Shown here: positions 13,205 to 13,917 of the stretch, piece after piece | Layout: each line of letters starts with the position of its first letter | Numbering within the stretch: position 1 is the first letter of the stretch | Program-made: the position numbers and the translations under genes | Assembly: GCA_031255075.1 (NCBI GenBank) | Contig: JAIRTF010000044.1 | Location: forward strand, 1 to 13,917 | Length of the DNA stretch: 13,917 bases | Direction: 5' to 3' | Source: Bifidobacteriaceae bacterium | GTDB taxonomy: Bacteria > Actinomycetota > Actinomycetes > Actinomycetales > WQXJ01 | Notes under the pieces: model-generated | Seen by the model: the letters and a program-made list of their open reading frames with translations, nothing else | Databases searched by the model: none | Told to the model about the DNA's origin: nothing

Positions 13205-13917
13205 GTGGCCGAATCCGCCATACATGATGTAGTTGTTCTAGGTGCGGGAAGCGGCGGCTACGCCACCGCCCTGCGCGCCGCCCAACTGGGGTTGGACGTG
13301 GCCTTGATCGAAGAGGACAAAGTTGGCGGCACCTGTTTGCACCGCGGTTGCATCCCCACCAAGGCAATGCTCCACTCCGCTGAAATCGCTGACAACGTCC
13401 GCGAGGCCGCCAAATTCGGTGTCCAGGCAACCTTCGGTTCAATTGACATGCCTGGCGTGGCCGAATTCCGCCAGTCGGTAGTGGACCGCCTCTACAAGGG
13501 CCTCCAAGGGTTGGTGTCTGGTCGAGGTGTGCACCTGATCCAAGGGCATGGCGAAGTGGTCTCACCGACCGCTGTGCGGGTCGGTGACGGTCTGGTAGAA
13601 GGCCGTAACCTGGTGCTGGCCACCGGTTCCTATGCCCGTTCACTGCCCGGTTTGGAAGTTGGCGGACTAGTCATCACCTCAGACCAGGCTCTCCAAATGC
13701 AAACCATCCCAACCAACCCAATCGTCTTGGGCGGCGGGGTGATCGGCCTGGAATTCGCCTCGATGTGGACCTCATTCGGCGCCAAGGTGACCATTGTCGA
13801 AGCGCTGGATCACCTCGCTCCTAACGAAGACCTGGCCGTGTCCAAACTGTTGGAACGGGCTTTCCGGCGGCGCGGCATCGGCTACAAACTTGGGTCCAAG
13901 GTGGCTGACGTCTCCCA
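13205..13917 (+). CDS. lpdA: Dihydrolipoyl dehydrogenase, N-terminal part (3' end outside window)
   Basis: This is the E3 flavoprotein of 2-oxoacid dehydrogenase complexes; it reoxidises dihydrolipoamide and reduces NAD+. The first 237 residues are present. The FAD-binding Rossmann motif is VVLGAGSGGYATA (10-22); the redox disulfide is Cys44 and Cys49 in GGTCLHRGCIPTKAML; ATGSYARSLPG follows at about residue 139; the second, NAD-binding Rossmann motif is VLGGGVIGLEFAS. The frame is open to the window edge, so the dimerisation domain with its HxxxxE motif is not visible. The GTG start places GAGSGG at the usual distance from the N-terminus, with AAAGG ten bases upstream. In actinobacteria this gene is often followed by the E2 gene (sucB) and lipoate genes, which would lie to the right. 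Related reductases of the same superfamily are less likely, given the GGTCLHRGCIPTK spelling. Confidence 0.93.
   Translation, partial: MAESAIHDVVVLGAGSGGYATALRAAQLGLDVALIEEDKVGGTCLHRGCIPTKAMLHSAEIADNVREAAKFGVQATFGSIDMPGVAEFRQSVVDRLYKGLQGLVSGRGVHLIQGHGEVVSPTAVRVGDGLVEGRNLVLATGSYARSLPGLEVGGLVITSDQALQMQTIPTNPIVLGGGVIGLEFASMWTSFGAKVTIVEALDHLAPNEDLAVSKLLERAFRRRGIGYKLGSKVADVS

Noticed and set aside
1..13917. CRISPR arrays, tRNA or rRNA genes, insertion sequences, toxin-antitoxin or other defence genes
   Set aside because: I looked for regular spaced repeats, cloverleaf arms, transposase motifs and short paired genes and found none. Nearly all the DNA is accounted for by recognisable genes.

Overview
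This window is about 13.9 kb of ordinary, gene-dense chromosome from a high-GC actinobacterium. The evidence is the content: a DUF3043 membrane protein, the two-switch-residue-lacking receiver family that sits beside trpD, a quinone-type dihydroorotate dehydrogenase, a FadD15-like acyl-CoA ligase, a mycobacterial-type superoxide dismutase, and leucyl aminopeptidase followed by lipoamide dehydrogenase. I cannot name the genus. I see no mobile element, phage gene, CRISPR array, tRNA or rRNA, and no clear undescribed system.

Layout from left to right: the 3' part of a PQQ-repeat beta-propeller protein (+) converges on recO (-). recO diverges from a long-chain acyl-CoA ligase gene (+). A small (+) operon follows: a lipoprotein translationally coupled (ATGA) to a stand-alone Lrp/AsnC-type RAM domain. 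It converges on a (-) operon in which an atypical response regulator precedes trpD. sodA (+) diverges from that operon and converges on erpA. erpA, an alpha/beta hydrolase and an M20 peptidase form a (-) cluster. The M20 gene diverges from a DUF3043 gene (+), which converges on pyrD (-). pyrD diverges from the leucyl aminopeptidase gene (+), which converges on a small conserved actinobacterial protein (-). lpdA (+) starts near the right edge and is cut off. The longest stretch without a gene is about 230 bases (12972-13204).

The genes serve housekeeping roles: DNA repair (RecO), lipid activation, tryptophan and pyrimidine biosynthesis, oxidative-stress defence, Fe-S cluster delivery, peptide turnover, and 2-oxoacid dehydrogenase function (lpdA).

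The most striking signal is regulatory. Seven of the genes that begin a transcription unit have a TANNNT -10 box exactly 6 or 7 bases before the start codon, and pyrD has one at 8 bases. This is the signature of leaderless mRNAs. Two divergent pairs (M20/DUF3043 and pyrD/pepA) pack back-to-back boxes of this type into intergenic regions of 31 and 33 bases with nearly identical geometry. At the convergent junctions, hairpins often run into the stop codons of one or both genes. Promoters and terminators are inferred from sequence alone.
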